From the NCBI GenBank assembly GCA_038231295.1, contig JBBRLP010000013.1:4950-68949 (forward strand): a stretch of DNA of 64,000 bases, given 5' to 3'. Position 1 is the stretch's first letter, and each line of letters begins with the position of its first letter. Positions 48,434-57,120 of this stretch are shown here, piece by piece. A model generated the notes under the pieces. That model worked only from the letters and a program-made list of their open reading frames with translations. It ran no database searches and was not told the origin of the DNA. This DNA comes from JANXLO01 sp038231295 (GTDB lineage: Bacteria > Armatimonadota > Chthonomonadetes > Chthonomonadales > Chthonomonadaceae). The translations under genes were made by a program, and so were the position numbers.

Positions 48434-49456
48434 TCAGGAGAGAAGTTTTCGCGCAGACTGCGCGGCCAGATAGACGGTTTTGACAGGGACATTGTGCAGG
48501 CGGGCCGCTGCCTTCACCTCTTCGTATTCCGGGGAGGCGGAGGCTTCGAGGCCATTTCTCACCCCGATTTTGATTCGGATGGGGCCGTACTCGGTCTCTA
48601 CGGTTTCCCATCTGCGCTCCAGAGTCAGGCGCTGCATGGTGGTATAGCGAATGCCGAACGTAGACGTTTCGGTGAAGAGAACCTGCGCCAGGTCTTCCGT
48701 TCTGTCAGGCGGGGCGAGAACCGTGAGCAGGGTGGCCGGGCGAGATTTCTTCATTTGTATCGGCGTCAGGAAGACATCCACTGCCCCCTGCGCGAACAGC
48801 CGCTCCAGCAGAACCTCGTAGAACTCCGGCGAAAAGTCGTCCAGGTTCGTCTCCATGACAACGACTACAGGCGGAGGCGATTTCTGCCGCGCCTCTTCGG
48901 AAATCTGTCCTCCGGTTTTGGTCTCCATCGGCGCGACGGAGTTCTGCTCGCTTTTACTTCCCACCACTCCCGGCGTATGGTCTACCGGCTCGTCGCGCAG
49001 CAGGGCAATGGCGTGGGGAAGGAGGGGAAGCAGAACGACAAGGCCGTCGCGCACACCCCCTTTGCTGCCCGGCAGGTTGATAAGGAGGGTGCGTCCACGA
49101 ATGCCTGCCACCCCTCGCGACAGCACCGCCCGATTCAGTTTCTGATAACCTGCCCAGCGCAGAAGTTCGGCAAGGCCAGGAGCCTCGCGTTCCATGACGC
49201 TTCGGGTGGCTTCCGGGGTAATGTCGCGGGGGGAAAACCCGGTGCCTCCTGTCGTCATAATCAGGTCGCAACCGTTCGCACTCCACTCTGTCAAGATGGC
49301 GGCGATGACCGGCAGTTCGTCCGGCACAACCGCACGGGCTGCGACTTCAAATCCACTTGCTGTCAGTGTCTCCGCCAGAACCCGCCCGGAAACATCCTCC
49401 CGCTCTCCCCGCGCACAGCCGTCACTGACCGTCAACACTCCGACCCGTAGAGACAT
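48434..49456 (-). CDS. MogA/MoaB-LarC C-terminal domain fusion
   Basis: 340 aa; start ATG at 49456 after gaggagag. Residues 1-165 match MogA/MoaB molybdopterin adenylyltransferases: LIMTTGGTGFSPRDITPEAT and LINLPGSKGGVRDGL. After a ~30-residue linker, residues ~195-340 match the C-terminal (LarC2) half of LarC (DUF111): VMETNLDDFSPEFYEVLLER, VDVFLTPIQMKKSRPATLL, ETSTFGIRYTTMQRLTLERR and PEYEEVKAAARLHNVP. LarC inserts nickel into the pincer cofactor using CTP, and the C-terminal half holds the CTP site. The N-terminal LarC half is missing. It is separate from the ROK operon (145 bp) and divergent from the antiporter. Confidence 0.87.
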   Translation of the reverse strand: MSLRVGVLTVSDGCARGEREDVSGRVLAETLTASGFEVAARAVVPDELPVIAAILTEWSANGCDLIMTTGGTGFSPRDITPEATRSVMEREAPGLAELLRWAGYQKLNRAVLSRGVAGIRGRTLLINLPGSKGGVRDGLVVLLPLLPHAIALLRDEPVDHTPGVVGSKSEQNSVAPMETKTGGQISEEARQKSPPPVVVVMETNLDDFSPEFYEVLLERLFAQGAVDVFLTPIQMKKSRPATLLTVLAPPDRTEDLAQVLFTETSTFGIRYTTMQRLTLERRWETVETEYGPIRIKIGVRNGLEASASPEYEEVKAAARLHNVPVKTVYLAAQSARKLLS

Positions 49457-49586
49457 TTCCGTACTCTCCTCGTATAGGGTGGAAACCCTGTGTGGTGTTT
49501 CGTGCGCGAAGCCCTGTGTTCCTGCCGCGCAGGAATTTTACAGGCAGGCGAAGAAACAGACGGCATTAGATGGGGGAGAGACATTC

Positions 49587-50648
49587 ATGCGTTTGATGAT
49601 GGCAATGCTGATTTTCGTGCCGATAAGCATTGCCCTTCACTTTATGCACGCTCCGGCAGGGTGGGTCTTCGCGATGGCGGCGCTGGCGATTGTGCCGCTT
49701 GCGGGCTTTATGGGAACGGCGACTGAGGAACTGGCGAAGTGTCTCGGCCCCGGTATCGGCGGGCTGTTAAACGCCACTTTTGGCAATGCGACCGAGCTTA
49801 TTATCGCTATCGTCGCGGTGCAGAGCGGTCAGATCGCGGTCGTGAAGGCGTCGCTCATCGGGTCGGTCATCGGGAATGTGCTGCTGGTGCTGGGCGCGTC
49901 GGTGCTGGTCGGCGGGCTAAAGCACAAGATGCAGTTGTTCAATAAAGACGTGGCGCAGAGCCATGCGACCATGCTGGCGCTGGCGGTCGTCGCGCTGCTG
50001 GTTCCGGCCCTGTTCGTGCGGGAACGCGGCCTTGCCGAGACCGCCGCCGACCCCCATATCTCCGCCCTGAGCATGGGGGTGGCGGGAGTGCTGATGGCGC
50101 TCTACGTGGGCAGTCTGGTCTTTTCGCTCCGCACCCATGAAAACCTGTTTCGTGGCGGTGAAGAAGAGGAAGGCGAACCGCCGGTCTGGAGCCGCAGCAA
50201 GGCTATGCTGGTACTGGTAGTGTGTACGGTATTCGTGGCGATTGAGAGCGAATTTCTCGTCCACAGCATCGAACCCGTTATCGCGCAGTGGCACATCGGC
50301 AAGCTGTTTCTCGGCGTGATCCTGCTGCCCATTATCGGCAACGCGGCGGAACACAGCACGGCAGTCCTGATGGCGGCAAAAAACAAGATGGACATTTCGC
50401 TCAATATCGCCATCTCGTCCAGCACACAGATCGCCATGTTCGTCGCGCCACTAATCATCTTCCTCAGCCCGTTCCTGGGCCATCCCGTCACGATCCTGTT
50501 CAGCAATTACGAACTGATCGCGATCACCGTCGCCGCCGCGATTGCCGTGCTGATCTCGATGGACGGCAAGAGCCACTGGCTGGAAGGGGCGCAATTGTTG
50601 GCGGTCTACGTCATCGTCGGCCTGGCGTTCTACTATGTGGCACGGTGA
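49587..50648 (+). CDS. Ca2+/H+ antiporter (CaxA)
   Basis: 353 aa from the ATG at 49587 (gggggagag upstream); the open frame to 49194 overlaps the neighbour and is a shadow. Both cation-binding repeats are present: LLNATFGNATELIIAIVAVQ and LPIIGNAAEHSTAVLMAAKN. The family exchanges cytoplasmic Ca2+ for H+. About 11 hydrophobic helices in two halves, with an acidic loop (GGEEEEGEPPV) between them, fit the Cax architecture. It is followed 7 bp later by the DNA glycosylase gene. Confidence 0.92.
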   Translation: MRLMMAMLIFVPISIALHFMHAPAGWVFAMAALAIVPLAGFMGTATEELAKCLGPGIGGLLNATFGNATELIIAIVAVQSGQIAVVKASLIGSVIGNVLLVLGASVLVGGLKHKMQLFNKDVAQSHATMLALAVVALLVPALFVRERGLAETAADPHISALSMGVAGVLMALYVGSLVFSLRTHENLFRGGEEEEGEPPVWSRSKAMLVLVVCTVFVAIESEFLVHSIEPVIAQWHIGKLFLGVILLPIIGNAAEHSTAVLMAAKNKMDISLNIAISSSTQIAMFVAPLIIFLSPFLGHPVTILFSNYELIAITVAAAIAVLISMDGKSHWLEGAQLLAVYVIVGLAFYYVAR

Positions 50649-50655
50649 GGATGAC

Positions 50656-51330
50656 ATGAACCCGGAAGAGGCGCGGACGCAGTTCGGAAAGCCCCTGGAA
50701 CGGGCTTTTTATGCACAAGACGCGGTGACAGTGGCGCGGGAACTGCTCAACAGTGTCCTGGTGCGCGTTCTGCCGGAGGGAGTCGTCGCGGGGCGCATCT
50801 CGGAGACGGAAGCCTACACGCAGGATGATCCTTCGAGCCACTCCTACAGCGGCAAACGCACTCGCAACACGCCAATGTTCGGCCCGCCCGGATACGCTTA
50901 CATCTACTTCACCTACGGAGCGCACCACTGCCTGAACGCAGTCACCGGGGCGGAAGGCGTTGGAGAGGCTGTGCTGATACGAGCCTTAGAGCCGCTGATC
51001 GGCGTGGAACTCCTGCGCGAGCGGCGCGGTCTAACCGGAGGAGCCGTTGCCTACGACCCTGCGCCGGAGGCAGAGCGGGCGCGACTGCGGCAGGGGCAGG
51101 CGCTGTGTGGCGGGCCGGGCAAACTCTGTCAGGCGTTCGGACTGGATCGGACGCTGAACGGGCTAGACCTGACGCTCAGCGCGGTGCTCTGGATCGCTCC
51201 CCCACAGTTCAACGCTCCCGCAGGAGAGATACTCTCCACACCGCGCATCGGTATCTCTCGGGCGCAGGACTATCTCTGGCGCTTCACGCGGCGCGGCGAC
51301 CCCTATACTTCACGCGGCCTGACGAAATGA
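50656..51330 (+). CDS. DNA-3-methyladenine glycosylase (AAG/MPG family)
   Basis: 224 aa from the ATG at 50656 (gagga upstream). The family is recognised by ISETEAYTQDDPSSHSYSGK, PGYAYIYFTYGAHHCLNAVT and LCGGPGKLCQAFGLDRTLNG. It removes alkylated purines such as 3-methyladenine and hypoxanthine from DNA. It lies 7 bp behind the antiporter and 7 bp before the DUF92 gene, so the three are probably co-transcribed although functionally unrelated. Confidence 0.93.
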   Translation: MNPEEARTQFGKPLERAFYAQDAVTVARELLNSVLVRVLPEGVVAGRISETEAYTQDDPSSHSYSGKRTRNTPMFGPPGYAYIYFTYGAHHCLNAVTGAEGVGEAVLIRALEPLIGVELLRERRGLTGGAVAYDPAPEAERARLRQGQALCGGPGKLCQAFGLDRTLNGLDLTLSAVLWIAPPQFNAPAGEILSTPRIGISRAQDYLWRFTRRGDPYTSRGLTK

Positions 51331-51337
51331 AGACTTT

Positions 51338-52189
51338 ATGAGCCTATTCGCTTCGCACTTCATCAAACCGGAACTCTGGATAGCCCTGCTGTTTGCGGTC
51401 GGCTTCGCAGGGCTGGCCTTCGTGCTCAAACTGCTCACCCGCAGCGGGGCGATTGCCACTGCCATCGTCGGCTTCATCGTCTTCGGTTTCGGTGGGGGGC
51501 TGTTCTTAGTGCCTCTGCTGGTATTTTTCATCACTTCTTCCCTGCTCTCCCGTTTCGGACGGCAGCATAAGGCACAGCAGGAAGGCATTCCTGCGGTCAA
51601 GGGCGCGACACGCGACGCCGGTCAGGTCTTTGCCAACGGCGGAGTAGCGACACTCGTCGCGCTGTTGTTTCAGCCTTTGGGGCATCGCTGGTCTCTGGAG
51701 ACTCCCCGCTATCTGCTCCTGATCTATCTCGCCGCGCTCGCCACGGTCAATGCCGACACCTGGTCTACCGAGATCGGAGGCCTCTCGGCCTCCGCGCCAC
51801 GCCTCCTCTCCAACTGGAAAAAAGTGGCTCCCGGCACCTCCGGGGCGATTACTCTGCTGGGAGTTTGCGCCGCGCTCGGCGGCAGCCTCCTCGTCACGCT
51901 GGCAGGCGGATTCGTCTGGCATCTCAATCCGGCGGAGTTCGTAGTCGTAGCCTGGGCGGGTTTTCTCGGCAGCCTGCTCGATAGCGTTCTCGGCGCGAGC
52001 GTTCAGGCTCTCTACCGACACAACCTCACCGGAGCCTCCACAGAGATTCCGCGTACCGAAACTGGCCCGAATACCCTCATTCGCGGCTTCCGCTGGATCA
52101 ACAACGATGTGGTGAACTTCCTTGCGAGCGTCGGTGGTGCCCTCTGCGCCTGGCTGCTCCTCCGCTTCGCCCTCTATCCTTATCGGTAA
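51338..52189 (+). CDS. DUF92 integral membrane protein
   Basis: 283 aa with about six membrane helices. DUF92 hallmarks are GAIATAIVGFIVFGFGGGLF, RDAGQVFANGGVATLVALLF, ATVNADTWSTEIGGLS and the C-terminal GFRWINNDVVNFLASVGGAL. Plant relatives (VTE6) act as phytyl-phosphate kinases; the bacterial function is unknown. It is last in the antiporter-glycosylase-DUF92 run. Confidence 0.9.
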   Translation: MSLFASHFIKPELWIALLFAVGFAGLAFVLKLLTRSGAIATAIVGFIVFGFGGGLFLVPLLVFFITSSLLSRFGRQHKAQQEGIPAVKGATRDAGQVFANGGVATLVALLFQPLGHRWSLETPRYLLLIYLAALATVNADTWSTEIGGLSASAPRLLSNWKKVAPGTSGAITLLGVCAALGGSLLVTLAGGFVWHLNPAEFVVVAWAGFLGSLLDSVLGASVQALYRHNLTGASTEIPRTETGPNTLIRGFRWINNDVVNFLASVGGALCAWLLLRFALYPYR

Positions 52190-52345
52190 CTCCGTTCCTT
52201 CGGAATTCATTGTTGATACGAACAAGCCCTGAGAGGGTTCACTCGCCCGACAGGTTTGTACCATCGCCAGTAGGTTTGCGCCGCAGAGTGCGCCGGAAGC
52301 GCCCCGCAGAAGCGTTTGCACCCGTATGTTTTATGCCTTGAGTTT

Positions 52346-52398
52346 CGCCGGAGTGAACTCCTGCGCTGGAAAAAAGCAAGTGGCCGCTTCGCGGGCAC
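52346..52398 (+). repeat. REP family 2, copy c
   Basis: cgccggagtgaactcctgcg, ctggaaaaaagcaa, gtggccgcttcgcgggcac. Hairpin 1 is ggagt-ga-actcc; hairpin 2 is gtggccgc-ttc-gcgggcac with one mismatch. Confidence 0.8.
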
Positions 52399-52433
52399 AG
52401 GTGGTTGGAATGCGGATTGTGGTTTCGCTGCGG

Positions 52434-52601
52434 AGGACGAGGGCTGTTTTCAGTGTCGAGTTAGCCCACAGGGATGCCGTCATTGACTACATCTGTAATC
52501 AGAAACAGCATTACATCACCGGCAAACTCAGGCCGCGTCTGGAAGCCGTACCAACCGAGCCGGAACCCGAAGCAACCTCTCCATCCGAGGCGTCCGAATA
52601 G
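52434..52601 (+). pseudogene. C-terminal remnant of a Y1 transposase
   Basis: RAVFSVELAHRDAVIDYICN and QKQHYITGKL align with the end of the intact transposase at 15085 (AATITPAHLPKVRTYIQN, QKEHHQTGNL), including the catalytic-type Tyr. The HUH half is absent. The fragment runs on into an acidic Pro/Glu tail (EAVPTEPEPEATSPSEASE). Confidence 0.75.
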
Positions 52602-52635
52602 CCTGACCGTGCAACAATCATGCTCACAATCTAAC

Positions 52636-52686
52636 GTGCCCGCGAAGCGGCCACTTGCTTTTTCAGCGCAGGAGTTCACTCCGGCG
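52636..52686 (-). repeat. REP family 2, copy d
   Basis: Inverted partner of 52346-52398. It ends 18 bases before the start codon of the GH74 gene and so forms most of that gene's leader. Confidence 0.8.
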
Positions 52687-52704
52687 CAAACCGAAAGGGG
52701 AAAT

Positions 52705-54924
52705 ATGAACAGGAAGACGAAGATCGGTATGGCGACGCTCTTGCTTTTTGGTGCGCTCCTGCCGGGCAGTATTCGCGGACAGCAGGCAGAGAAGGCTCCT
52801 GCGGCGGAAGCCTATACGTGGCGCAATGTCGAGATCGTCGGGGGCGGATTCGTGCCGGGGATCATCTTCAATGCCAGACAGCCCGATCTGATCTATGCCC
52901 GCACGGACATCGGCGGTGCGTATCGCTGGAACCCGAAAACAAAACGCTGGCTGCCGCTGACCGACTGGGTGAGTCAGGCGGAATCGAACCTGCTTGGAGT
53001 TGAGAGTATCGCGACCGACCCGGCGGAACCCAATCGCCTCTATCTCGCCGCCGGAACCTATACGCAGTCGTGGGCGGGCAATGGGGCGATTCTGCGTTCG
53101 ACCGATCAGGGCAATACCTGGCAACGCACGAATATGCCGTTCAAAATGGGCGGCAACGAGGACGGGCGCTCTGTCGGGGAGAGACTGGCGATAGACCCGA
53201 ACCAGAACCGCGTTCTCTACTTCGGTTCGCGGCACGATGGCCTCTGGCGCAGCGTGGACTACGCCGCAACCTGGAGCAAGGTCGAAAGCTTCCCGGAGAC
53301 GAAGAGGATGACCGGCGCGGGCATCGGATTTGTGCTGTTCGACGAACGGAGCGGAGGACACGGTAAGGCGAGCGCGACGCTCTATGCCGGAGTCTCCTCC
53401 CCGGAAGTCAGCCTCTATCGCAGCACAGACGCGGGCCAGACCTGGAAGCCGATCCCCGGCCAGCCGAAAGGTCTGCTGCCGCACCATGCCGTCCTGAGCG
53501 CGAGCGGCCTGCTCTATGTGACCTATGGCAACGCGCCCGGCCCGAACGGGATGAGCGATGGCGCAGTCTGGAAGTGCGAACCCCGTTCCGGCGTCTGGAC
53601 CAATATCACCCCGGTCGTTCCGGGCAGTCCCGGCATGGGGAGTTTTGGCTACGCGGGGCTGTCGCTGGATGCCGCCCACCCCGGCACGGTCATGGTCACG
53701 ACGATGGACAAGTGGAGCAGCGGGGATGACCTCTACCGCAGCAAGGACGGCGGCGGACACTGGACTGGGCTGAAAGCGAAATCCGTGCGGGACAGTTCCG
53801 CCGCGCCCTTCCTCAACTGGGGAGGCCCGACAGCGGCGTTCGGTCACTGGATCGGCGATGTCGAGATAGACCCGTTTCACCCCGATCACGTCCTCTATGT
53901 CACCGGAGCCACGATCTGGGGCAGCGACGATGCGACCGCCGCAGACCGCGACCTGCCGACGCACTGGACGGTTCGAGCGCAGGGACTGGAGGAGACTGCC
54001 GTTCTCGATCTGGTCAGTCCGCCTGCCGGAGCGCATCTGCTGAGTGCGCTGGGCGACATCGGCGGCTTTCGGCACGACGATCTGACGGTCGCGCCACGGC
54101 AGGGAATGTTCACCAACCCGCTGATTAGCAGCACGGACAGCATGGACTTCGCGGAGCGCAAGCCGGCGGTCGTCGTGCGTGTCGGGGGAGGTTCTCCCGG
54201 TAAAACGGGCGCACTCTCCACAGACGGCGGCATGACCTGGAAGCCCTTCACAGGAGAGCCGGAAGGAACAAGAGGCGCCGGGTCGGTCGCGGTTTCCGCC
54301 GATGGCAGCGTCATTCTCCGGGTTCCCCGCAACAGTCCCGCCTTCTTCTCCACCGACACCGGAGCCACATGGAAACCCTGCAAAGGGCTGCCCGCCGGTC
54401 TTGCCGTGGCCGCAGACCGGGCCAATCCCCGCAAGTTCTACGCCTTTGATTCCCGCAACGGCGCCTTCTATACCAGCACGGACAGCGGCGCGAATTTCGC
54501 CGTGAGCGCACAGGGCCTGCCGAAATCGGGCCGGGGCCGCGTTCGGGCTGTGGCGGGGCGAGAAGGCGATCTCTGGCTGGCGGCGGAGAACGGTGGACTG
54601 CTGCACTCCACGGATTCAGGCGCGACCTTTACGCACCTCCCAACGGTCGCGCAGGCCGACGCCTTCGGTCTTGGCAAGGCCGCGCCCGGCCAGAGCTATC
54701 CGGCTCTCTACCTTACCGGCAAAGTCGGCAGCGTCTCCGGCGTCTTCCGCTCCGACGATTCGGGCCGCTCCTGGACCCGCATCAATGACGACGCGCATCA
54801 GTACGGCTGGATCGGGCAGGTAATTACCGGCGACCCGCGCCTCTACGGGCGCATCTATCTTGGCACGAACGGACGCGGTATTCTCTACGCCGACCCTGCC
54901 CGTTCCACAACCGCACGAAAATAG
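52705..54924 (+). CDS. Secreted GH74-type xyloglucanase/glycosidase
   Basis: 739 aa from the ATG at 52705 (aagggg upstream; signal IGMATLLLFGALLPGSIRGQ). It begins YTWRNVEIVGGGFVPGIIFN and continues LIYARTDIGGAYRWNPKTKR, the standard GH74 opening with the catalytic Asp in RTDIGG. The second Asp region is LLSALGDIGGFRH. Sialidase-like Asp boxes (STDQGNTWQ, STDAGQTWK, STDTGATWK) mark the two seven-bladed propellers. It probably cleaves xyloglucan outside the cell. A REP element supplies its leader. Confidence 0.92.
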   Translation: MNRKTKIGMATLLLFGALLPGSIRGQQAEKAPAAEAYTWRNVEIVGGGFVPGIIFNARQPDLIYARTDIGGAYRWNPKTKRWLPLTDWVSQAESNLLGVESIATDPAEPNRLYLAAGTYTQSWAGNGAILRSTDQGNTWQRTNMPFKMGGNEDGRSVGERLAIDPNQNRVLYFGSRHDGLWRSVDYAATWSKVESFPETKRMTGAGIGFVLFDERSGGHGKASATLYAGVSSPEVSLYRSTDAGQTWKPIPGQPKGLLPHHAVLSASGLLYVTYGNAPGPNGMSDGAVWKCEPRSGVWTNITPVVPGSPGMGSFGYAGLSLDAAHPGTVMVTTMDKWSSGDDLYRSKDGGGHWTGLKAKSVRDSSAAPFLNWGGPTAAFGHWIGDVEIDPFHPDHVLYVTGATIWGSDDATAADRDLPTHWTVRAQGLEETAVLDLVSPPAGAHLLSALGDIGGFRHDDLTVAPRQGMFTNPLISSTDSMDFAERKPAVVVRVGGGSPGKTGALSTDGGMTWKPFTGEPEGTRGAGSVAVSADGSVILRVPRNSPAFFSTDTGATWKPCKGLPAGLAVAADRANPRKFYAFDSRNGAFYTSTDSGANFAVSAQGLPKSGRGRVRAVAGREGDLWLAAENGGLLHSTDSGATFTHLPTVAQADAFGLGKAAPGQSYPALYLTGKVGSVSGVFRSDDSGRSWTRINDDAHQYGWIGQVITGDPRLYGRIYLGTNGRGILYADPARSTTARK

Positions 54925-55018
54925 AGGGGATGCTATTCCGCATTTTCGCTGCCGGCAGGAATGACAGGGAACGCTCCGCAGGAAGCAGTTCCCCTCTTGT
55001 GCAAAGAAAGGCAAAACC

Positions 55019-55861
55019 ATGCGTGATTCCGCTGAACCTACCCCGCCAACCCAAATGCTCTTTCCCTGCATCGTAACAGGCGACTTAGACGCACTACGGC
55101 AACTGCTGGATGCCGACCCGATGTGCGTCCATAGTCGCCGTCCCGATCCCGAAAATATCTCTCTGTCGGCCCTCCAGTATGCGGCCTCCCTCGGACAGTT
55201 GGAGGTCTGTAAACTGCTGGTCGAGCGGGGAGCAGAAGTCTATACCAATCCCATGAACTCCTATCCTCCTGTGCTGCAAGCGGCCTGGAACAAGCATCAG
55301 GCAGTCGTGGACTACTTCCTCCACACGATACCGGATAAGGCCGATGGGACGAACGGCCTCGGCGTTGCGCTCAACCTGGCCGGGCGCATGGGCTGGACCG
55401 AGATTGTCCGAAAGCATCTTGCCGCCGACCCCTTGAGTGTGCACCAACGGGGTTGGATCGGCGACACGCCGCTCCACTGGCCCGCCCACAACAACAACGT
55501 CGAGATCGTCACGCTGCTGCTGGACGCCGGGGCCGCTCTCGAGGCCGACGAGATCAACTGTTATGGCGGCAAACCCCTGCAATGGGCCAGCGAACACGCG
55601 CCGGGAACGGTCGAACTGCTTCTGCAGCGTGGCGCGGCGGTAGACAGCCGCAACCTCAAAGCCGACTCCGACTTCTTCGGGATGACCCCGCTGATTATGA
55701 ACGCGACCCAGCGCAACGATTGCAGCGAAGTGACGGAACTCCTGCTCGGCGCGGGTGCGAACATCCATGCCACCGACGCCACCGGCAAGACTGCACTGGC
55801 CCATGCACGAGCGCGCAATCTGACGCGCATCCTTGAGGTTTTGGGGAGGCACGGCGCGTAA
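55019..55861 (+). CDS. Ankyrin-repeat protein
   Basis: 280 aa with about seven ankyrin-type units, for example NISLSALQYAASLGQLEVCK and GDTPLHWPAHNNNVEIVTLL, plus FGMTPLIMNATQRNDCSEVT. No enzymatic domain or signal peptide. Such proteins are binding scaffolds. The GH74 gene ends 94 bp upstream. The gap has an inverted tract (ggggatgctattccgca...) but no clear terminator. Confidence 0.88.
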   Translation: MRDSAEPTPPTQMLFPCIVTGDLDALRQLLDADPMCVHSRRPDPENISLSALQYAASLGQLEVCKLLVERGAEVYTNPMNSYPPVLQAAWNKHQAVVDYFLHTIPDKADGTNGLGVALNLAGRMGWTEIVRKHLAADPLSVHQRGWIGDTPLHWPAHNNNVEIVTLLLDAGAALEADEINCYGGKPLQWASEHAPGTVELLLQRGAAVDSRNLKADSDFFGMTPLIMNATQRNDCSEVTELLLGAGANIHATDATGKTALAHARARNLTRILEVLGRHGA

Positions 55862-55975
55862 TTCAATGCCGAAAATCCGAGCGGTGCAGTCGCGAACGTC
55901 CGGCCTGGCAACGAAACCGCCTTGCCGGACGTATTCTTATCGGTTTGCTATCCGAACAGACGAGAGGGACAAACG

Positions 55976-56941
55976 ATGGCTGAGATGAAGTATCGCCGAT
56001 TGGGACACAGTGGAGTCAAAGTGAGTGAGGTCTGTCTGGGCAGTTGGCTGACGTTCGGCAACGCCACCGAAGACGAGACCGCGATCAAGTGCATTGACCG
56101 GGCCTACGAACTGGGTATCAACTTCTTCGATACCGCCAACGTCTATGCACGTGGCAAGAGCGAAGAGGTCGTGGGGCGCGGTCTGATGAAGTTTCCGCGT
56201 GATTCGATTGTGGTCGCCACCAAAGTCTTTTTCCCGATGAACGACGGGCCGATGCCCAACAACAAAGGTCTCTCCCGCAAGCATATCATGGAGCAGTGCG
56301 ATGCCAGCCTGAAACGCCTGGGTATGGACTATATTGACGTCTACCAGTGCCACCGCTACGACACCGAGACGCCGCTGGAAGAGACCCTTCGCGCTCTGGA
56401 CGATCTGGTCTCGCAGGGCAAAGTCCTCTATATCGGTTTCAGCCAGTGGTCACCCGTGCAGATCGCCAGCGCCGCCGCGCTTCAGAAAGCGCACAACTTC
56501 GACCGGTTCGTCTCCAGCCAGCCCTACTACAATATGCTGGGGCGCGAGCTAGAAAAAGAGGTGCTTCCCCTCTGCGAGAGCGAAGGCATCGGGCAGATCG
56601 TCTATTCCCCGCTCGCCCAGGGACTGCTGACCGGCAAATACACGCCCGGACAGCCCCCGCCCGCCGACAGCCGCGCCGCCGACCCCAAGCAGAACATGTT
56701 CCTCAACGGCGGCAAACTGGACAGCGCCCAACTGGAGAAAATCCAGAAGCTCAAACCCATTGCCGAACAGAATGGCCTGAGCATGGCGCAGTTGGCGCTC
56801 GCCTGGTGTCTGCGCCAGAAGAACGTCTCCAGCGTCATCATCGGAGCCAGCCGCCCGGAACAGGTGGACGACAACGCCGGAGCCGCCGGAGTAGAACTCT
56901 CCCCGGAAACCCTCAAAGCCATAGACGAAGCCCTCACCTGA
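55976..56941 (+). CDS. Aldo/keto reductase (YghZ/Kv-beta-like)
   Basis: 321 aa from the ATG at 55976 (gagaggga upstream); the ATG at 55922 is weaker. MAEMKYRRLGHSGVKVSEVC and FFDTANVYARGKSEE (Asp, Tyr) are followed by IVVATKVFFP (Lys) and IDVYQCHRYD (His). The overall match is to the AKR14/Kv-beta group, NADPH-dependent reductases of small aldehydes such as L-glyceraldehyde 3-phosphate. The 3' end is followed 8 bases later by an R4 element. Confidence 0.92.
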   Translation: MAEMKYRRLGHSGVKVSEVCLGSWLTFGNATEDETAIKCIDRAYELGINFFDTANVYARGKSEEVVGRGLMKFPRDSIVVATKVFFPMNDGPMPNNKGLSRKHIMEQCDASLKRLGMDYIDVYQCHRYDTETPLEETLRALDDLVSQGKVLYIGFSQWSPVQIASAAALQKAHNFDRFVSSQPYYNMLGRELEKEVLPLCESEGIGQIVYSPLAQGLLTGKYTPGQPPPADSRAADPKQNMFLNGGKLDSAQLEKIQKLKPIAEQNGLSMAQLALAWCLRQKNVSSVIIGASRPEQVDDNAGAAGVELSPETLKAIDEALT

Positions 56942-56949
56942 TAAGTTAG

Positions 56950-57022
56950 CCGCTCCACCCCAATTCCTGGGAAGCAGGCATTTTCATGCGATAGGGTACC
57001 CGCAGTGCGTGAAAGGCTGATT
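56950..57022 (+). repeat. Stop-codon-proximal element R4, copy c
   Basis: ccgctccaccccaattcctg followed by gcaggcattttcatgcgata and ggctga at the right end. It matches the reverse complement of 26885-26956 and lies 8 bases after the aldo/keto reductase stop, in the sense orientation. Confidence 0.75.
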
Positions 57023-57063
57023 AAGATAGCCGGAGGTTGACCTCCCCGGCACATAAAAAAATG

Positions 57064-57098
57064 ACCCGTCCTGCCTTCACTGAGAAGGCAGGACGGGT
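57064..57098 (-). terminator. Rho-independent terminator of lon
   Basis: A 14-bp perfect stem (arms 57064-57077 and 57085-57098) has a 7-nt loop (cactgag). On the minus strand it is followed, after a 3-nt cat, by a U-run from the aaaaaaa at 57055-57061. It lies 23 bases beyond the lon stop. Confidence 0.85.
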
Positions 57099-57120
57099 TT
57101 GCGCTTAGAGTGACAGTCTC

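Larger units (their letters stand above)
52346..52686 (+). mobile_element. Decayed REP family 2 element with transposase remnant
   Basis: REP family 2 copies c (52346-52398, +) and d (52636-52686, -) are near-perfect inverted repeats. Between them lies a fragment encoding the C-terminus of a Y1 transposase. This mirrors the intact element at 15001-15626 but with a different repeat and an internally deleted gene. The 515-bp gap 52190-52704 otherwise holds nothing recognisable; a degenerate related stretch lies at ~52270-52310. Confidence 0.8.

Noticed and set aside
49457..49586. Riboswitch upstream of the Ca2+/H+ antiporter
   Set aside because: The 130-bp gap shows no known metal-riboswitch core and is shared with a divergent gene's promoter.
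52663..54606. 647-aa open frame antisense to the GH74 gene
   Set aside because: Shadow of a strongly biased coding sequence; the + strand protein is a clear GH74.
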